A program made the translations under genes and the position numbers. A stretch of 64,000 bases of DNA from assembly GCA_036924085.1 (NCBI GenBank), contig JAVGWX010000012.1, positions 34,116,119-34,180,118 of the forward strand, given 5' to 3'. Shown here one piece after another: positions 58,301 to 62,149 of the stretch; position 1 is the first letter of the stretch, and every line of letters begins with the position of its first letter. The notes beneath the pieces are model-generated. The model did no database searches and had not been told where the DNA came from. It was given only the letters and a program-made list of their open reading frames with translations. The stretch comes from Ariolimax columbianus. Taxonomy: Eukaryota; Mollusca; Gastropoda; Stylommatophora; Arionidae.

Positions 58301-60783
58301 TTAATAAAGGAAAAGCCTATTTGACTTTATAAATGAGGTCAAAATCTGCTACAGTCCTGATCTAAAACTGTCTTCTAACCTTTGTATTTTATCCATTACT
58401 GGTATTTGGTTTTACAGCAAAGGAAGTCTTTATAGCTCAGAGATGAGCAGCACGCTTCTCAAGAAATGAATAAATGAAAAGCTAAATGGTGGGTGTTCAA
58501 ATCCCGCAAGGTTTCAAGTATCCAAAGACGTCAATGGAGGTGAGATTTGCACCTAGTCATATCGGGCACAGATGATAAACTTGGAGACACTGTGTACACG
58601 CTGCGCATGTAAAAGGACCATTGAGAGCAGGAAAATGAGAAAAACATGCTGTTAGCTGCTGTCTGAGCAAAATTTGTAAATGTAATGAAATTCCTTCCCA
58701 ATAGTGACCTACATCAAGGCCAAAAGCAGACAACTCTTCCATCACACAACAGGTCAATCAACTGTTTGTCTGCATATATGATTGCAAGTACCTACAAAAT
58801 ATGATCAACTGCTCTATGTTTCAGATGTATTTTAACAACACAGCCGTTGCTGCTGCAAAAGCGATTGGCGTCACGAAAAATTGCATTGTGCAGGTCGCAC
58901 GTACGTGACTTACGATGTCACTGCCTAGCGACGCCATTCTAATCATGTATTATCAAATCAGCTACTTTAAAATAGTCGGAACATACTGCTCATTTTATTG
59001 AAGAGAGTTTAAGATCAGTCATGTCGGGTGTAAAAACTATGGCACTTTTGACATTTAGAAATGATTTTTTATGTTTTTCACTAGAATTTTAAGATTCACC
59101 CATTATTGAGAATAGGGAAATTAAGATTTTGCAACGGATTTTTCTGAAGTAGATCTGTTTAGATTGTTTATGTTGTCATCATTATGTAGCATGTCCTTTA
59201 TTGAACGTCATTCAAATTACAGTCTGTCTGAAAAAAACTCTTTCCCTTGCCAAAACTCCAGCCTTCGCCACAGTCATACCCAGACATTCCTGGATATCTT
59301 GGTCCCATCATCTTCTTGGTCTACCCCTGCCTCTTTTGCCTGGCACCATACCTTCCCTCGCTGTACTCTCAAGACCGTTGTGTCTCTTGATGTGACCAAA
59401 GTATTTATATTTTCTGGCCAAAATGGAATTGATAAACCAGTTCTCCTCTATGTTCAACTCTTGCCGAATGTCTATTTTTGCCTTTTTCTCCATTCAGGGT
59501 ATTCTGAAGATCTTTCTGCAACATTTTGACTTGGAGGATTCGATTCTTTGTCTAGAAGTTTTGGTAATCATCCATGATTCGCAGCCATATGCTGCCACAG
59601 GAAAAATACAGGCTCTCAAGACCTTCACTTTTGTCATTTTGTTGGTGCTCTGTCATAATTTCTTCAGGCTGTTCAGTCTCTCCGTTGCCATGGCTAGTTT
59701 TCTTCTGATTTTTTTCGAGCAGTCGCCAATTTTGTCATTTCTGGAACCCAGATATTCAAAATGCATAACCTCATCTATTTCCTCACCATCTACTTTAAAT
59801 TTATGTTGACATCGTGTTTTGTCGGTGGTATTGTTTATGTAGATACAATAATTACGTTTGTAGTGAGAACTGACAGATTCAGCCATTTGTAAACATTGAT
59901 AGTTCGTTTTTGGCAGAATTTTTTTTTTCAACCTAGGGACACCAAAAGCATCTATATGTTTGTGCTGTTTTTTATTTTCCCCGTTATCTTCTTGTATCTC
60001 AGAAACCAGCACACACACAGCAAAAACAATATCAACGCCAACAAGTTCTTTATTCTTTTGATGTTTCAACAAAAAACTAAAAAGATACAGGCTCTCAAAG
60101 TCAACAACTTAGGAAAATGGGAAGCTGCTAAAAATAATTCAGCGGCAGGGGAAAGCGCACACAAAATTGGGTTTTATTTCCGGTAGCCAAATTATTTTTC
60201 AGCATGTCACGGTTGTTGACTTTGAGAAACTCTAACCTGTTTCTGTGTGTGAGGAGACATATTGATAAAGAACTTGTTAGTGTTATTTTTGTGTGTGTGT
60301 GTTAGTGTCGGATATACAATAAGATGAAGGTGATAGTGTTGAAAAACAGCACAACATATAGAGAGACATGCTTTCGGCATCCGTTAGTTGGAAAAAAAAA
60401 AAGTCACAGAAAACAAACTATTGATGTTTACCATAATGGCCATATCTGTCACTTTTAATTATAAACATAATTATTGTATCTACATATACAAACTAAATAG
60501 ATATGCCTCAGAAAAATCAGTTGCAGAAACTTATCTCCCACATTCCCAATAATGGGTGAATCTTTAAATCCAAGCAAAAAACAAGAAATCCTTTCCAAAA
60601 GTCTAAAACAAATTTCAAAATCGCCATTGTTTTTGTCTTCCTACCATTTTCAATTCTGAGTCCCCTATAGCTACTTACCATGCATGCTTTCTCGATTATG
60701 GTAGCAATACATTCCTGGCTTACAACAGAACAAGGGATTAAACTCAGAAGGTGAGGAATGTATGTTCCTTCAAATCGGTTTCC
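22254..60783 (-). CDS. ARMC8: ARMC8-like armadillo-repeat protein (13 exons, 5' end outside window)
   Basis: Thirteen minus-strand exons, each with an AG acceptor and GT donor and compatible phases (0 throughout, except phase 1 after exons 2 and 12), join to about 531 codons ending in TGA at 22256-22254. The translation is a run of armadillo-type helices. It follows the order I know for ARMC8: IPHLLSL..., RDKP.EMQ..AK.LT, EGAETLAYL-type (here KGAETLAYLVEADPELQ), SITDHLIS, SLTRSVQQIRT, AVWKPL, NLALDFSPSK, NAVWAIK, ADG..CKE, then the C-terminus. ARMC8 is a scaffold of the CTLH/GID E3 ubiquitin ligase (yeast Gid5/Vid28). Animal ARMC8 is about 660-670 residues, so about 130-140 N-terminal residues must be coded to the right of the window. 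No start codon or promoter is visible. The introns are transposon-rich. It could be a divergent ARM paralogue, but the colinearity makes this unlikely. The homology is from memory; no search was run. Confidence 0.85.
22497..23151. mobile_element. PiggyBac-type MITE
   Basis: A 655-bp element with terminal inverted repeats ccctttacagtcc and (reverse complement) ccctttacaatcc, 12 of 13 matching, bounded by TTAA at 22493-22496 and 23152-23155. TTAA duplication and CCCTTT ends are typical of piggyBac elements. It has no transposase. The interior carries an R2 fragment (22676-22768, reverse) and a tRNA-like SINE head near 23050-23110 (reverse; gggttccactccgg). It is in the last intron, 115 bp from the acceptor of the terminal exon. 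Confidence 0.82.
23344..23568 (+). mobile_element. Jockey-like LINE 3' end
   Basis: Encodes TDECICGTGKITPEHMLQHC and the terminal tail, with a premature TAG in the LD*ALWQYRQP region, then the GAA tail. It is flanked by aagtggcat at 23335-23343 and 23566-23574 (one end overlaps the tail). An old 225-bp copy. Confidence 0.8.
23575..24045. other. Intron, weak LINE trace only
   Basis: The minus frame at 23866-23600 contains DIKASCLLGHVLIYCPGDAGACENERADI. This resembles the WVPGHSGIxGNExAD motif of LINE RNase H, so a decayed RNase H fragment is likely. Nothing else is seen. Confidence 0.5.
24049..24350 (-). mobile_element. R2-family SINE-like repeat
   Basis: Near full-length. The + strand starts tcttcttcggcgtttgtact (complement of a GAA tail), then ttagccagactacaatagtg, cagcctgtttctaggatcac and gaatagggtcttggtcaact, ending near tgctgcatctttggccccag. 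Confidence 0.8.
24650..25130 (+). mobile_element. Dispersed element P, copy 1
   Basis: Shares cacagtatcgatac, tcaccttcatcttcaatctc, aacaagttctttatt and ctcaaagtcaacaaccatag with 35207-35590 (reverse), 59985-60375 (both orientations) and, at its end, 44190-44290. No coding capacity is seen. It looks like a non-autonomous DNA element, but I could not define its termini. Confidence 0.6.
25208..25301 (-). CDS. ARMC8: ARMC8-like exon 12
   Basis: A 94-bp exon, acceptor tgccag, donor gtaaga, starting in phase 0 and ending in phase 1. It encodes EKETYSDHQPVTCLQLPVLQ, then FITNIIDIAED plus a split codon. It fits the [21 protein letters not shown] block of ARMC8. It is less conserved than the central exons. 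Confidence 0.72.
25440..25930 (-). mobile_element. RTE-like LINE tail
   Basis: The minus frame gives RSPGRPSTKWQDSIERN and then a CLRAQ.V-type end, the GRP..RW.D.I tail seen after RTs of RTE-like LINEs. It is fragmentary. Confidence 0.6.
26080..26740 (+). mobile_element. LINE RT C-terminal remnant, sense strand
   Basis: Broken frames give TIDSQTLKHVKRFYLGNTII, KEIKKRIGMTKSVFTNMSHI and IDAFEMWILRKIWHISLK. This matches the YLGS.I..D....I..R...A...F and ALEMW.WRR motifs of RTE-like LINEs. Many stops. Confidence 0.75.
26840..27145. repeat. 51-52 bp minisatellite, about 5 copies
   Basis: The unit caacaagagatcctttgccg, then ccgaccttcaatgtgaatat, repeats from 26887 to 27145 with increasing divergence to the right. 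It ends about 35 bp from the donor of exon 11. Confidence 0.9.
27181..27276 (-). CDS. ARMC8: ARMC8-like exon 11
   Basis: A 96-bp exon of 32 codons, phase 0, acceptor ggcag, donor gtacga. It encodes ALCVLSNMADGPSCKEHIIG and ELQSVIKYL, close to TLCILANIADGTTAKDLI...ILQKIKYYM. A 51-52 bp minisatellite lies about 40 bp past the donor, in the intron. Confidence 0.86.
27558..27803 (-). mobile_element. tRNA-derived SINE S1
   Basis: A full-length reverse copy: minus-strand head with gtgtggcctagtggataagt and B box gggtttgatacccatc. The body includes aagcagacccttac and gtcggatgcactgggtcgac. Confidence 0.82.
27880..28285 (-). mobile_element. RTE-like LINE C-terminal remnant
   Basis: The 125-codon minus frame carries TARAHTFNSMVIPAMIYGCE, VWNLCKTDAEKLRVTQRAMG and HHWAEHVVCMPDNRWTRR. 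It is the same family as 17591-18015 and cleaner in this region. Confidence 0.85.
28290..28840. other. Intron, no recognisable feature
   Basis: AT-rich sequence with no repeat match that I can see. Confidence 0.4.
28845..29275 (+). mobile_element. SINE head split by an R1 insertion
   Basis: gtggccaattggttagcatg is an A-box-type SINE head. It is interrupted at atctcatgaata (28876-28887) by R1 (28888-29238), after which atctcatgaata repeats (29239-29250) and the host resumes. This defines both ends of an R1 insertion with a 12-bp target duplication. Confidence 0.78.
28888..29238 (+). mobile_element. R1-family SINE-like repeat, exact ends
   Basis: A 351-bp copy starting tgttgttgttttgaatgccc and ending ttagcctcatcgtcccc. 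With the 12-bp duplication it fixes the R1 unit length at about 350 bp and shows a T/G-rich 5' run rather than a poly(A) tail on this strand. The true tail may therefore be on the opposite strand (caacaacaaca). Confidence 0.85.
29545..30265 (-). mobile_element. Two joined LINE tails, antisense
   Basis: 29545-29990 matches the antisense RTE-like tail of 12.5 and 54.3 kb (gagcacaggtcttcaacaaa). 30000-30265 encodes on the minus strand FLVNNILSRKIKYFDHIKHH and GKWGRGRPRRRWTQDI, the GHI.R..GLE....GMV.GKRGRGRPR.RW motif also present at 59.3 kb. Confidence 0.75.
30654..30752 (-). CDS. ARMC8: ARMC8-like exon 10
   Basis: A 99-bp exon of 33 codons, phase 0, acceptor atttag, donor gtaagt. It encodes VIDRMVKLLGGEVIEAVFRT and IEDSTLPVFVLEQ. 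This fits the HIDQIM...QAVTLILEGEHNIEVKEQ segment of ARMC8. Confidence 0.83.
31013..31300 (+). mobile_element. R2-family SINE-like repeat
   Basis: Contains gcatcaggggcagtgaacta, accttaatccacttccaagt, ccctggaaacagact and atgtgttggactaaaaggtg, then cttgctgtaaactatgacat. It ends near ccgatcaacaagaaaaataa. Confidence 0.78.
31375..31690 (+). mobile_element. R2-family SINE-like repeat, adjacent second copy
   Basis: Same orientation as the copy at 31013 but from the subfamily of 8362-8696, ending ttaagaacgaacgaagg. The two copies are separated by about 70 bp. Confidence 0.75.
32083..32396 (-). mobile_element. R1-family SINE-like repeat
   Basis: Reverse copy: agtagtggtgggcgccacgc, gatgaagccaagcatcgccg, ccaccttcatcaacac-type block and cgccacttaacgtccttttc. 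Confidence 0.8.
32812..33115 (+). mobile_element. R2-family repeat with internal duplication
   Basis: The segment cagtgaaccatagctggctg and cttgcatcag is present twice in tandem (32845-32912), unlike other R2 copies. It ends gacaaatgtagtagaagat. Confidence 0.8.
33158..33508 (+). mobile_element. R1-family SINE-like repeat between inverted arms
   Basis: A full R1 copy flanked by an inverted repeat: tagagtttgagttggcagg at 33124-33142 and its complement at 33515-33533. No other R1 copy has these arms. Confidence 0.8.
33915..34145 (+). mobile_element. tRNA-derived SINE, third family
   Basis: The head reads aggtaaggtgcttgcctctc, a spacer with gaacgaacgaaag, then the B-box-like gggtgttcgattctcac. 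The body shares aaaagaacccttgg with the copies at 38615-38890 and 58425-58690. Confidence 0.65.
34540..35215 (-). mobile_element. Jockey-like RNase H LINE tail, old copy
   Basis: The minus strand decodes to VPCGTGCENP*HILQECPIY, then TWPEGVELRQKLWGCRSDL and ATGLQI. This is the CG.G..TPEHILQ.CP...WP....KLWG tail of a jockey-like family distinct from the 9.2-kb one. Contains stops and frameshifts. Confidence 0.75.
35207..35590 (-). mobile_element. Dispersed element P, copy 2
   Basis: The reverse complement matches 24650-25130, including the block around the tatcgatac motif (35520-35545 here, 24825-24835 there). Confidence 0.6.
35712..36030 (+). mobile_element. CR1/L2-like LINE 3' end
   Basis: Encodes RARGHSYKLTKARSRLDIRK, then FFSQRVVTVWNALPQEVVEA and INALKNRLDAHSF, then stop. 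RGHS.K....R.....FFS.RVV..WN.LP..VV.A is the classic C-terminal motif of CR1/L2-like LINE proteins. The 3' UTR (aaactggttgtatacagact) is shared with 41.4 and 21.9 kb. Confidence 0.85.
36574..36717 (-). CDS. ARMC8: ARMC8-like exon 9
   Basis: A 144-bp exon of 48 codons, phase 0, acceptor tttcag, donor gtaagt. It encodes SLTYCASEPLRVKIINSLG, then TETLLKILED and ALCIVRNMLTS. It aligns with the AEQKIKADILRSL...GLLRNLLS block of ARMC8. A mariner-family remnant starts about 60 bp upstream of the acceptor. Confidence 0.85.
36777..37790 (+). mobile_element. Mariner-family remnant, copy A
   Basis: The sense strand gives YNQRTVGCCVFFFGQQDFLQ and, frame-shifted, an N-terminal mariner helix-turn-helix pattern (VYTIKEQWAVVC-type), then DSRPVQIATEA. 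It aligns along its length with 48735-49975. An R2 copy (37447-37738) is inserted. The DDE region is not intact. Confidence 0.65.
37447..37738 (+). mobile_element. R2-family SINE-like repeat
   Basis: A full copy with ttattccgcctccaagtggc, ggccctggaaacaggctgca and ctgattaagagagtaagg, ending aaatgcagaagaagcaag. It is flanked by gcaata on both sides (37438-37443 and about 37742-37747). The paralogue at 49.92 kb lacks it. Confidence 0.82.
38272..38480 (+). mobile_element. tRNA-derived SINE, divergent subfamily
   Basis: A partner of 14385-14575: head gtagcgtagtagttagtggc, then catgattcacaaatcaaact, gatgcactgagccgtaaggt and gaaacaaggttaac. Confidence 0.65.
38615..38895 (+). mobile_element. tRNA-derived SINE, third family
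   Basis: gcagagaggtaaaatggttg, then a spacer with gaacgaaag, gtgttcaaatcccacaag (B box) and acccttggcagttgg. Related to 33915-34145 and 58425-58690. Confidence 0.65.
39332..39424 (-). CDS. ARMC8: ARMC8-like exon 8
   Basis: A 93-bp exon of 31 codons, phase 0, acceptor ccacag, donor gtaagg. It encodes ALLQNNALELLSQYSNSPDS and VRLNAVWAIK, matching [25 protein letters not shown] of ARMC8. Confidence 0.87.
41213..41515 (+). mobile_element. CR1/L2-like LINE 3' end
   Basis: Encodes ERSRLDTRKYFFNQRVVNAW, then NALPQEIMETGSINTLNNRL and DADRYL, then stop. It is followed by the same UTR as 35712-36030. It is embedded in the RTE-like element. Confidence 0.85.
41768..42077 (+). mobile_element. R1-family SINE-like repeat
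   Basis: Starts gttgttgttgaatgcccaca, with a short deletion after gtaggatcat, then ctttctcacatccagagcg-type sequence, ending agacgttagtcttccttccc. It splits the RTE tail. Confidence 0.82.
42480..42605. repeat. About 32-bp tandem repeat, 4 copies
   Basis: The unit ttgcccatgtgaatctgtta plus tattgttgaa, imperfect, from 42494 to 42603. Confidence 0.8.
42610..43262. other. Intron, no recognisable feature
   Basis: AT-rich sequence before exon 7's donor. No repeat or coding match noticed. Confidence 0.4.
43263..43349 (-). CDS. ARMC8: ARMC8-like exon 7
   Basis: An 87-bp exon of 29 codons, phase 0, acceptor ttacag, donor gtaagt. It encodes MIHSNNREVMVLAMTCLCNL and ALDFSPSKD, which corresponds to the SSMLCNLLLEFSPSKE block of ARMC8. 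Confidence 0.87.
43625..43960 (-). mobile_element. Dispersed repeat R3, reverse copy
   Basis: The + strand has aagaggcggctaactgtgtg, gacatggcataacacc, ctactttgctctagtgtttg and taagcaggaaatcctcctcc. It is the longest copy and shows the full R3 extent of about 330 bp. Confidence 0.75.
43980..44300 (+). mobile_element. DNA-element remnant with the end of element P
   Basis: 43980-44090 matches 61535-61640 (aaaaattcacttct, then ttaagaaagattaggt). 44190-44290 matches the end of element P (tatagaccaacaaataaaaa, gaagtcaacaaccatag). This links the piggyBac-like fragment family and element P as parts of one element type, an inference from co-occurrence only. Confidence 0.5.
44388..45548. repeat. 44/60-bp minisatellite, 23 copies
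   Basis: The basic unit ctgacaggaagaaatgacat plus tttatcaggccaatgatcatta is about 44 bp. About a third of units carry an extra 16-20 bp (gcaagtccaattaaga), giving a longer form. 23 occurrences of gaaatgacatt were counted. Each unit contains aatgatcatt, a perfect 10-bp palindrome. Units are highly alike. Confidence 0.93.
45890..46078 (-). mobile_element. tRNA-derived SINE, fourth type
   Basis: The minus strand reads gtggtagagcgattgcttct (A box) and gggtttgatccccatcatca (B box), then a body with ccagtctatccagctg. It ends 16 bp from the exon 6 donor. Related body sequence occurs at 30780-30935 and 32440-32580. Confidence 0.7.
46094..46258 (-). CDS. ARMC8: ARMC8-like exon 6
   Basis: A 165-bp exon of 55 codons, phase 0, acceptor cgtag, donor gtatgt. 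It encodes VIKKECMVEQILASMNSS, then RCLQSLTRSVQQIRTVL and DKAVWKPLIQ. This is the RCLHSLSRSVQQLRT...HAVWKPL signature of ARMC8. A degenerate tRNA-derived SINE starts 16 bp past the donor. Confidence 0.9.
46480..46725 (+). mobile_element. R2-family SINE-like repeat
   Basis: gcatcagggtcagcaaacca, accaagaccctattccacct, gcggccctgaaaacaagctg and ccttgctgaaactaccacac. Confidence 0.78.
46740..47260 (+). repeat. Dispersed repeat R7, unexpanded copy
   Basis: 47108-47250 aligns with 5060-5180. The segment gatgaacagagagtgacttt followed by catgatggatgaatg is a single-copy counterpart of the 36-bp unit amplified at 5.1-5.77 kb. Confidence 0.65.
47610..47920 (+). mobile_element. Dispersed repeat R3
   Basis: ggaggatttcctgcttctga, ggtggttaaccaatatgcaa, gtcacacagtcgcctcttac and gctctctgtggggcagtggt. 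Confidence 0.75.
48000..48580 (-). mobile_element. Jockey-like RNase H LINE tail, old copy
   Basis: The minus strand gives MTGGPCEEHTMTVEHILQNC and then ERAIQTGDKKL, with the CxxxxxTVEHILxxC box. A possible A/GAA-rich tail lies on the other side. Many stops. Confidence 0.6.
49005..49303 (-). mobile_element. R1-family SINE-like repeat
   Basis: Reverse copy: ggaagactctggtcaggcaa, ccctggaaacaggttgtttt, agtagtgagcgacatgcaca and gcacaaaagagtaaacctac. It is bordered by acagtgag and acagtgtga-type sequence, a possible imperfect target duplication. Confidence 0.82.
49386..49632 (+). mobile_element. tRNA-derived SINE S1, best full-length copy
   Basis: Head ggcttggactagtggttaag (A box) and gggtttgatccccatcacag (B box), body of about 150 bp, ending ataaggcaaaagaaaaaaaa. 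It is flanked by aaattgctgat on the left (49372-49382) and aattgctgat on the right (49630-49639). The empty site is visible in the paralogue at about 37110. Confidence 0.88.
50005..50091 (-). CDS. ARMC8: ARMC8-like exon 5
   Basis: An 87-bp exon of 29 codons, phase 0, acceptor ctttag, donor gtatgt. It encodes EVDWGSEMKRAAFLAFASIS and ends ANDEEIRDK, matching the [23 protein letters not shown] block of ARMC8. It begins about 400 bp from the array at 50.5 kb. Confidence 0.87.
50330..50475 (+). mobile_element. R2-family 3' end fragment
   Basis: tgttggactgaaaggtgcaa, cagtcaagctgtaaactagc and ggagattgagaacgaacgcag, then gaagaagaag. It shows the GAA tail clearly. Confidence 0.8.
50515..51100. repeat. 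29/30-bp minisatellite, about 19 copies
   Basis: The unit caggaaggtttactagaaca plus atggtgatg (29 bp) or with aacattggttgtg (30 bp). The mixture of the two lengths gives a shifting frame. The last units degrade toward 51100, close to exon 4's donor. Confidence 0.93.
51154..51354 (-). CDS. ARMC8: ARMC8-like exon 4
   Basis: The longest visible exon, 201 bp (67 codons), phase 0 at both ends, acceptor catcag, donor gtaacc. It encodes LARMCKRDRPLEENVKGAET, then LAYLVEADPELQ and SITDHLISVLANYL. This is the best-conserved stretch and the main reason for the ARMC8 call. The donor lies only about 40 bp from the end of a 29/30-bp minisatellite (50.5-51.1 kb). Confidence 0.9.
52005..52460 (-). mobile_element. 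Possible LINE tail
   Basis: The minus strand has weak RTE-like tail features (a MNKRLTPATMDR-type segment near 52180). I cannot assign a family. Confidence 0.3.
52495..52640. repeat. 13-bp minisatellite, about 11 copies
   Basis: Unit gctggtggtgcta with tcgg/ttgg variants. Confidence 0.92.
52650..53550. other. Intron, no recognisable feature
   Basis: AT-rich sequence without visible repeats of the families described or any exon. Confidence 0.4.
53556..53828 (+). mobile_element. R2-family SINE-like repeat
   Basis: gcatcaggatcagttacaca, aagacccccctctgcctcca and gactaagagattagggatca, ending gaatgtcaaaagaagaagat. Confidence 0.78.
53935..54290 (+). mobile_element. R1-family SINE-like repeat with target duplication
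   Basis: A full-length copy (tcctacaatgagtaggttta … acgctagtcttcctcctcaa) between aggctaggg at 53926-53934 and 54291-54299. Confidence 0.85.
54310..54735 (-). mobile_element. RTE-like LINE tail, antisense
   Basis: The + strand reads gagcacaggtcttcaacaaa, ccttgggaattctcagaaca and cgcgtttcagagacatac. These are the same landmarks as 12.5-13.0 and 29.5-29.99 kb. It abuts exon 3's donor. Confidence 0.7.
54755..54894 (-). CDS. ARMC8: ARMC8-like exon 3
   Basis: A 140-bp exon with acceptor ttccag and donor gtaatt. Two bases complete the codon from exon 2, and the exon ends in phase 0. It encodes PNLVQVFVELMGRDKPSEMQ and AAAKVLTFLHRGGAIA, very close to the RDKPIEMQ...AKCLTYMCRAGAI block of ARMC8. 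The flanking sequence just 3' (54.3-54.73 kb) is an antisense RTE-like LINE tail. Confidence 0.87.
55036..55215 (-). mobile_element. Jockey-like LINE 3' end, GAA-tailed
   Basis: The minus strand encodes TVWPREVTMLEKLWEAGEDL and KYKVCFVNLTRLEA, then stop and gaagaagaagaag. It is the KLW/KLYG tail and tail type of the jockey-like group, from a different subfamily than the 9.2-kb copy. Confidence 0.75.
55557..57060 (+). mobile_element. Jockey-like RNase H tail interrupted by a mariner
   Basis: 55570-55707 encodes VIIFRLCTGHNGFRSHLYHK, then SDLCACGTGHVRAEHLL. Coding resumes at 57023 with TCSACE, one stop having replaced the usual Gln. The break is exactly the mariner at 55708-57020. Confidence 0.85.
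55708..57020 (-). mobile_element. Mariner-family transposon, full length, inactive
   Basis: A 1313-bp element flanked by TA (55706-55707 and 57021-57022). The termini are imperfect inverted repeats: aggcgtgttcaaacgaaact and aggtgtgttcaaatgaaatc. The minus-strand transposase starts near 56859 (MAGMIRNPSK). It continues through VKNWTMMFKEGRELTKDLL, VMLTAFFFYHSRLLLVDFKE, GVNINAICYNDTL, RNNARPHAATIVQKA and SSDMSPCGIHLFEPLK. HDNARPH has become RNNARPH and the last catalytic Asp (SPCD) is Gly. A stop sits early in the N-terminal region, along with frameshifts. Confidence 0.9.
57193..57270 (-). mobile_element. SINE S1 head only
   Basis: Minus strand: gtgggctagtgatttagtga and gggtttgatccccatc, then the body is missing. 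Similar to the head-only copy at 15978. Confidence 0.7.
57560..57865 (-). mobile_element. tRNA-derived SINE with an insert in its head
   Basis: Minus strand: gttgtggcctagtggatcag, about 30 bp of spacer, then the B-box-like ggggtttgagcacc. It is unlike the other heads. Confidence 0.5.
58070..58226 (-). CDS. ARMC8: ARMC8-like exon 2
   Basis: A 157-bp exon starting in phase 0 (acceptor aaacag, first residues TREHQ) and ending in phase 1 at gtaaga. It encodes REHQMYLLESNTLSVLSPLL and then YKVQMPTLRCFANM, the ARM helices that follow the DHQ segment in ARMC8. The split Gly/Glu codon is completed by the next exon, which supports joining the two. Confidence 0.85.
58425..58690 (+). mobile_element. 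tRNA-derived SINE, third family
   Basis: tatagctcagagatgagcag, then gtgttcaaatcccgcaaggt (B box). The body is shared with 33915 and 38615. It lies about 200 bp upstream of exon 2's acceptor. Confidence 0.68.
59150..60072 (-). mobile_element. RTE-like LINE C-terminal remnant
   Basis: The minus frame at 60072-59653 carries FKVDGEEIDEVMHFEYLGSR and KKIRRKLAMATERLNSLKKL. The frame at 59493-59308 carries NSILARKYKYFGHIKRHNGL and EGMVPGKRGRGRPRR. Same family as 5945-6645 and 30000-30265. Confidence 0.82.
59985..60375. mobile_element. Head-to-head copies of element P (near-palindrome)
   Basis: The left arm ends ctctcaaagtcaacaactta. The right arm begins cggttgttgactttgagaaa, and both run outwards through aacaagttctttat / ataaagaacttgtt and cacacaca / tgtgtgtg. 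A spacer of about 70 bp separates them. Confidence 0.7.
60679..60783 (-). CDS. ARMC8: ARMC8-like exon 1 of those visible
   Basis: A 105-bp exon of 35 codons, phase 0 at both ends. The acceptor reads tgccag and the donor gtaagt. It encodes an armadillo helix block with IPHLLSL and SQECIATIIEKAC, matching the ARMC8 segment IPHLMALL...QEYICQIF. It is the most 5' exon I can find; no earlier ARMC8 block is seen from 60.8 to 64 kb. Confidence 0.8.
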
Positions 60784-60869
60784 CTGGCAATGACAAAGAA
60801 GAAACAAATCAATATTTCAAATATGTATACCTGGCAAATATGAGGGACGATAGATTGTCAAAGAAAGGT

Positions 60870-61000
60870 GGAAAGCTACATAAACTTGATATAAGAGGGG
60901 GGGGTAAAAAAGTCACCTTAATATTTTTTTTACAAGGAGGAAAGCTACATAAACTTGATATACAAGGTTGAGTAAAAAAGTCACCTGAACATTTTTTTTA
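60870..61000. repeat. About 63-bp tandem duplication
   Basis: aaagctacataaacttgata followed by a spacer and gtaaaaaagtcacct occurs twice, starting at 60873 and 60942. It lies just upstream of exon 1's acceptor. Confidence 0.8.
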
Positions 61001-61197
61001 ATGTGAAGGTTATTATATTACTCTTCCTTGTACATACAACAGGAAGATGTTGAAAGGTTTGCCAGAAGATACAGACATGGACAGGATGCAGATTACTGTA
61101 ATATATTGTTGCCTAATTTTGGCAGGCAAGCACCTTTTATCCACAAACCAAGTCGTTTTGGTTAAATCAGGATGCGCTTGCATTATTTAACTACCAC

Positions 61198-61440
61198 TAG
61201 GGACAACGTGGTTTAGTGACATGGCTCACAACTCAAAGGTGCTGGGTTCGCTCCCCAATCATAGGACCGACCGTTACCGCGGGGAAGGAAACCCTTAGAA
61301 ATGCAGGAGGAAGCAGATCCTTACATAAAAATGCATGCCGAAGTCGATTGCACTAGGCTGACAGGTGCAAAAAAAAAAAAAACAGCACAACACACACACT
61401 GCTTTGGGGAATAGAGAACTAAGACGAAAGCACCAACAAC
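61198..61440 (+). mobile_element. tRNA-derived SINE S1
   Basis: Head gacaacgtggtttagtgaca, B box gggttcgctccccaatc, body with gcaggaggaagcagatcctt and aagtcgattgcactaggctg, tail gaaagcaccaacaacaaaat. Confidence 0.82.
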
Positions 61441-61689
61441 AAAATAATGTTTAAACTACCACGAGCTAAGCATAGCGTCAGTGAGGTTATTCTTTATCTT
61501 GTTATCTGGTCTACTACGTGGAAAAGACAAATTTGGTACAAAAATTCACTTCTTTAAATTTAAAAACATATATTGTGCTTTTACTTAAGAAAGATTAGGT
61601 GTGTACCTCATGTGTTCTTTGTTAAAGCATGTCTGAACTATTTTTAAAATTTAAAAATATGGGATGTTTTCAACATCATCTGTAAACAC

Positions 61690-61890
61690 AAATAGTTCTC
61701 GTACAGTACTACCAACAATTGACCACAAATCAAAAACATTTGCACTTCCTAAACCATCTGAATCACTACTTTGTAATTCAACTCTCTCTATATCACTTTC
61801 TTAATCAGATAAATGAATACTTGAAGTATCTAATGAATGATCTAGAAGTTGTCTATCAATTTGCAATTGATCTAATTTACGTTTCGCCAT
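61690..61890 (-). pseudogene. PiggyBac-like transposase N-terminal fragment
   Basis: ATG at 61890 opens MAKRKLDQLQIDRQLLDHSL, then IHLSD, a stop, SDIERVELQSSDSDGLGSAN and VFDLWSIVG. A basic start and an acidic Ser/Asp-rich N-terminus are typical of piggyBac-type transposases. There is one in-frame stop (TAA after IHLSD) and no DDE domain. It is the unexpanded counterpart of the 15.08-16.24 kb array. Confidence 0.6.
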
Positions 61891-62149
61891 ATTTGATGAC
61901 AAACACATGAATAATAAATAAGCTATCGGTTTCCAATCAGAAGGGATATTTGCTTAGATGACGTCATTTATGTTTAAAATTAAGTCAATCAGGGAATAGT
62001 TCACATGCAACCAATTACTCAGGGAAAATAGGCAGCACCATCTAAGACGTCAGTAAAATGGATGTAACATTTTATCCTGCCACAAGTCAATTTTTGCAAC
62101 TAAAGAGATAATGCATTGAAAAATCAAATGTTATCCTTTTTCTCATTCA

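Noticed and set aside
59164..59809. 121- and 128-codon plus-strand frames
   Set aside because: They are antisense shadows of the RTE-like LINE coding on the minus strand (GHIKRHNGL, GKRGRGRPRR, FEYLGS).
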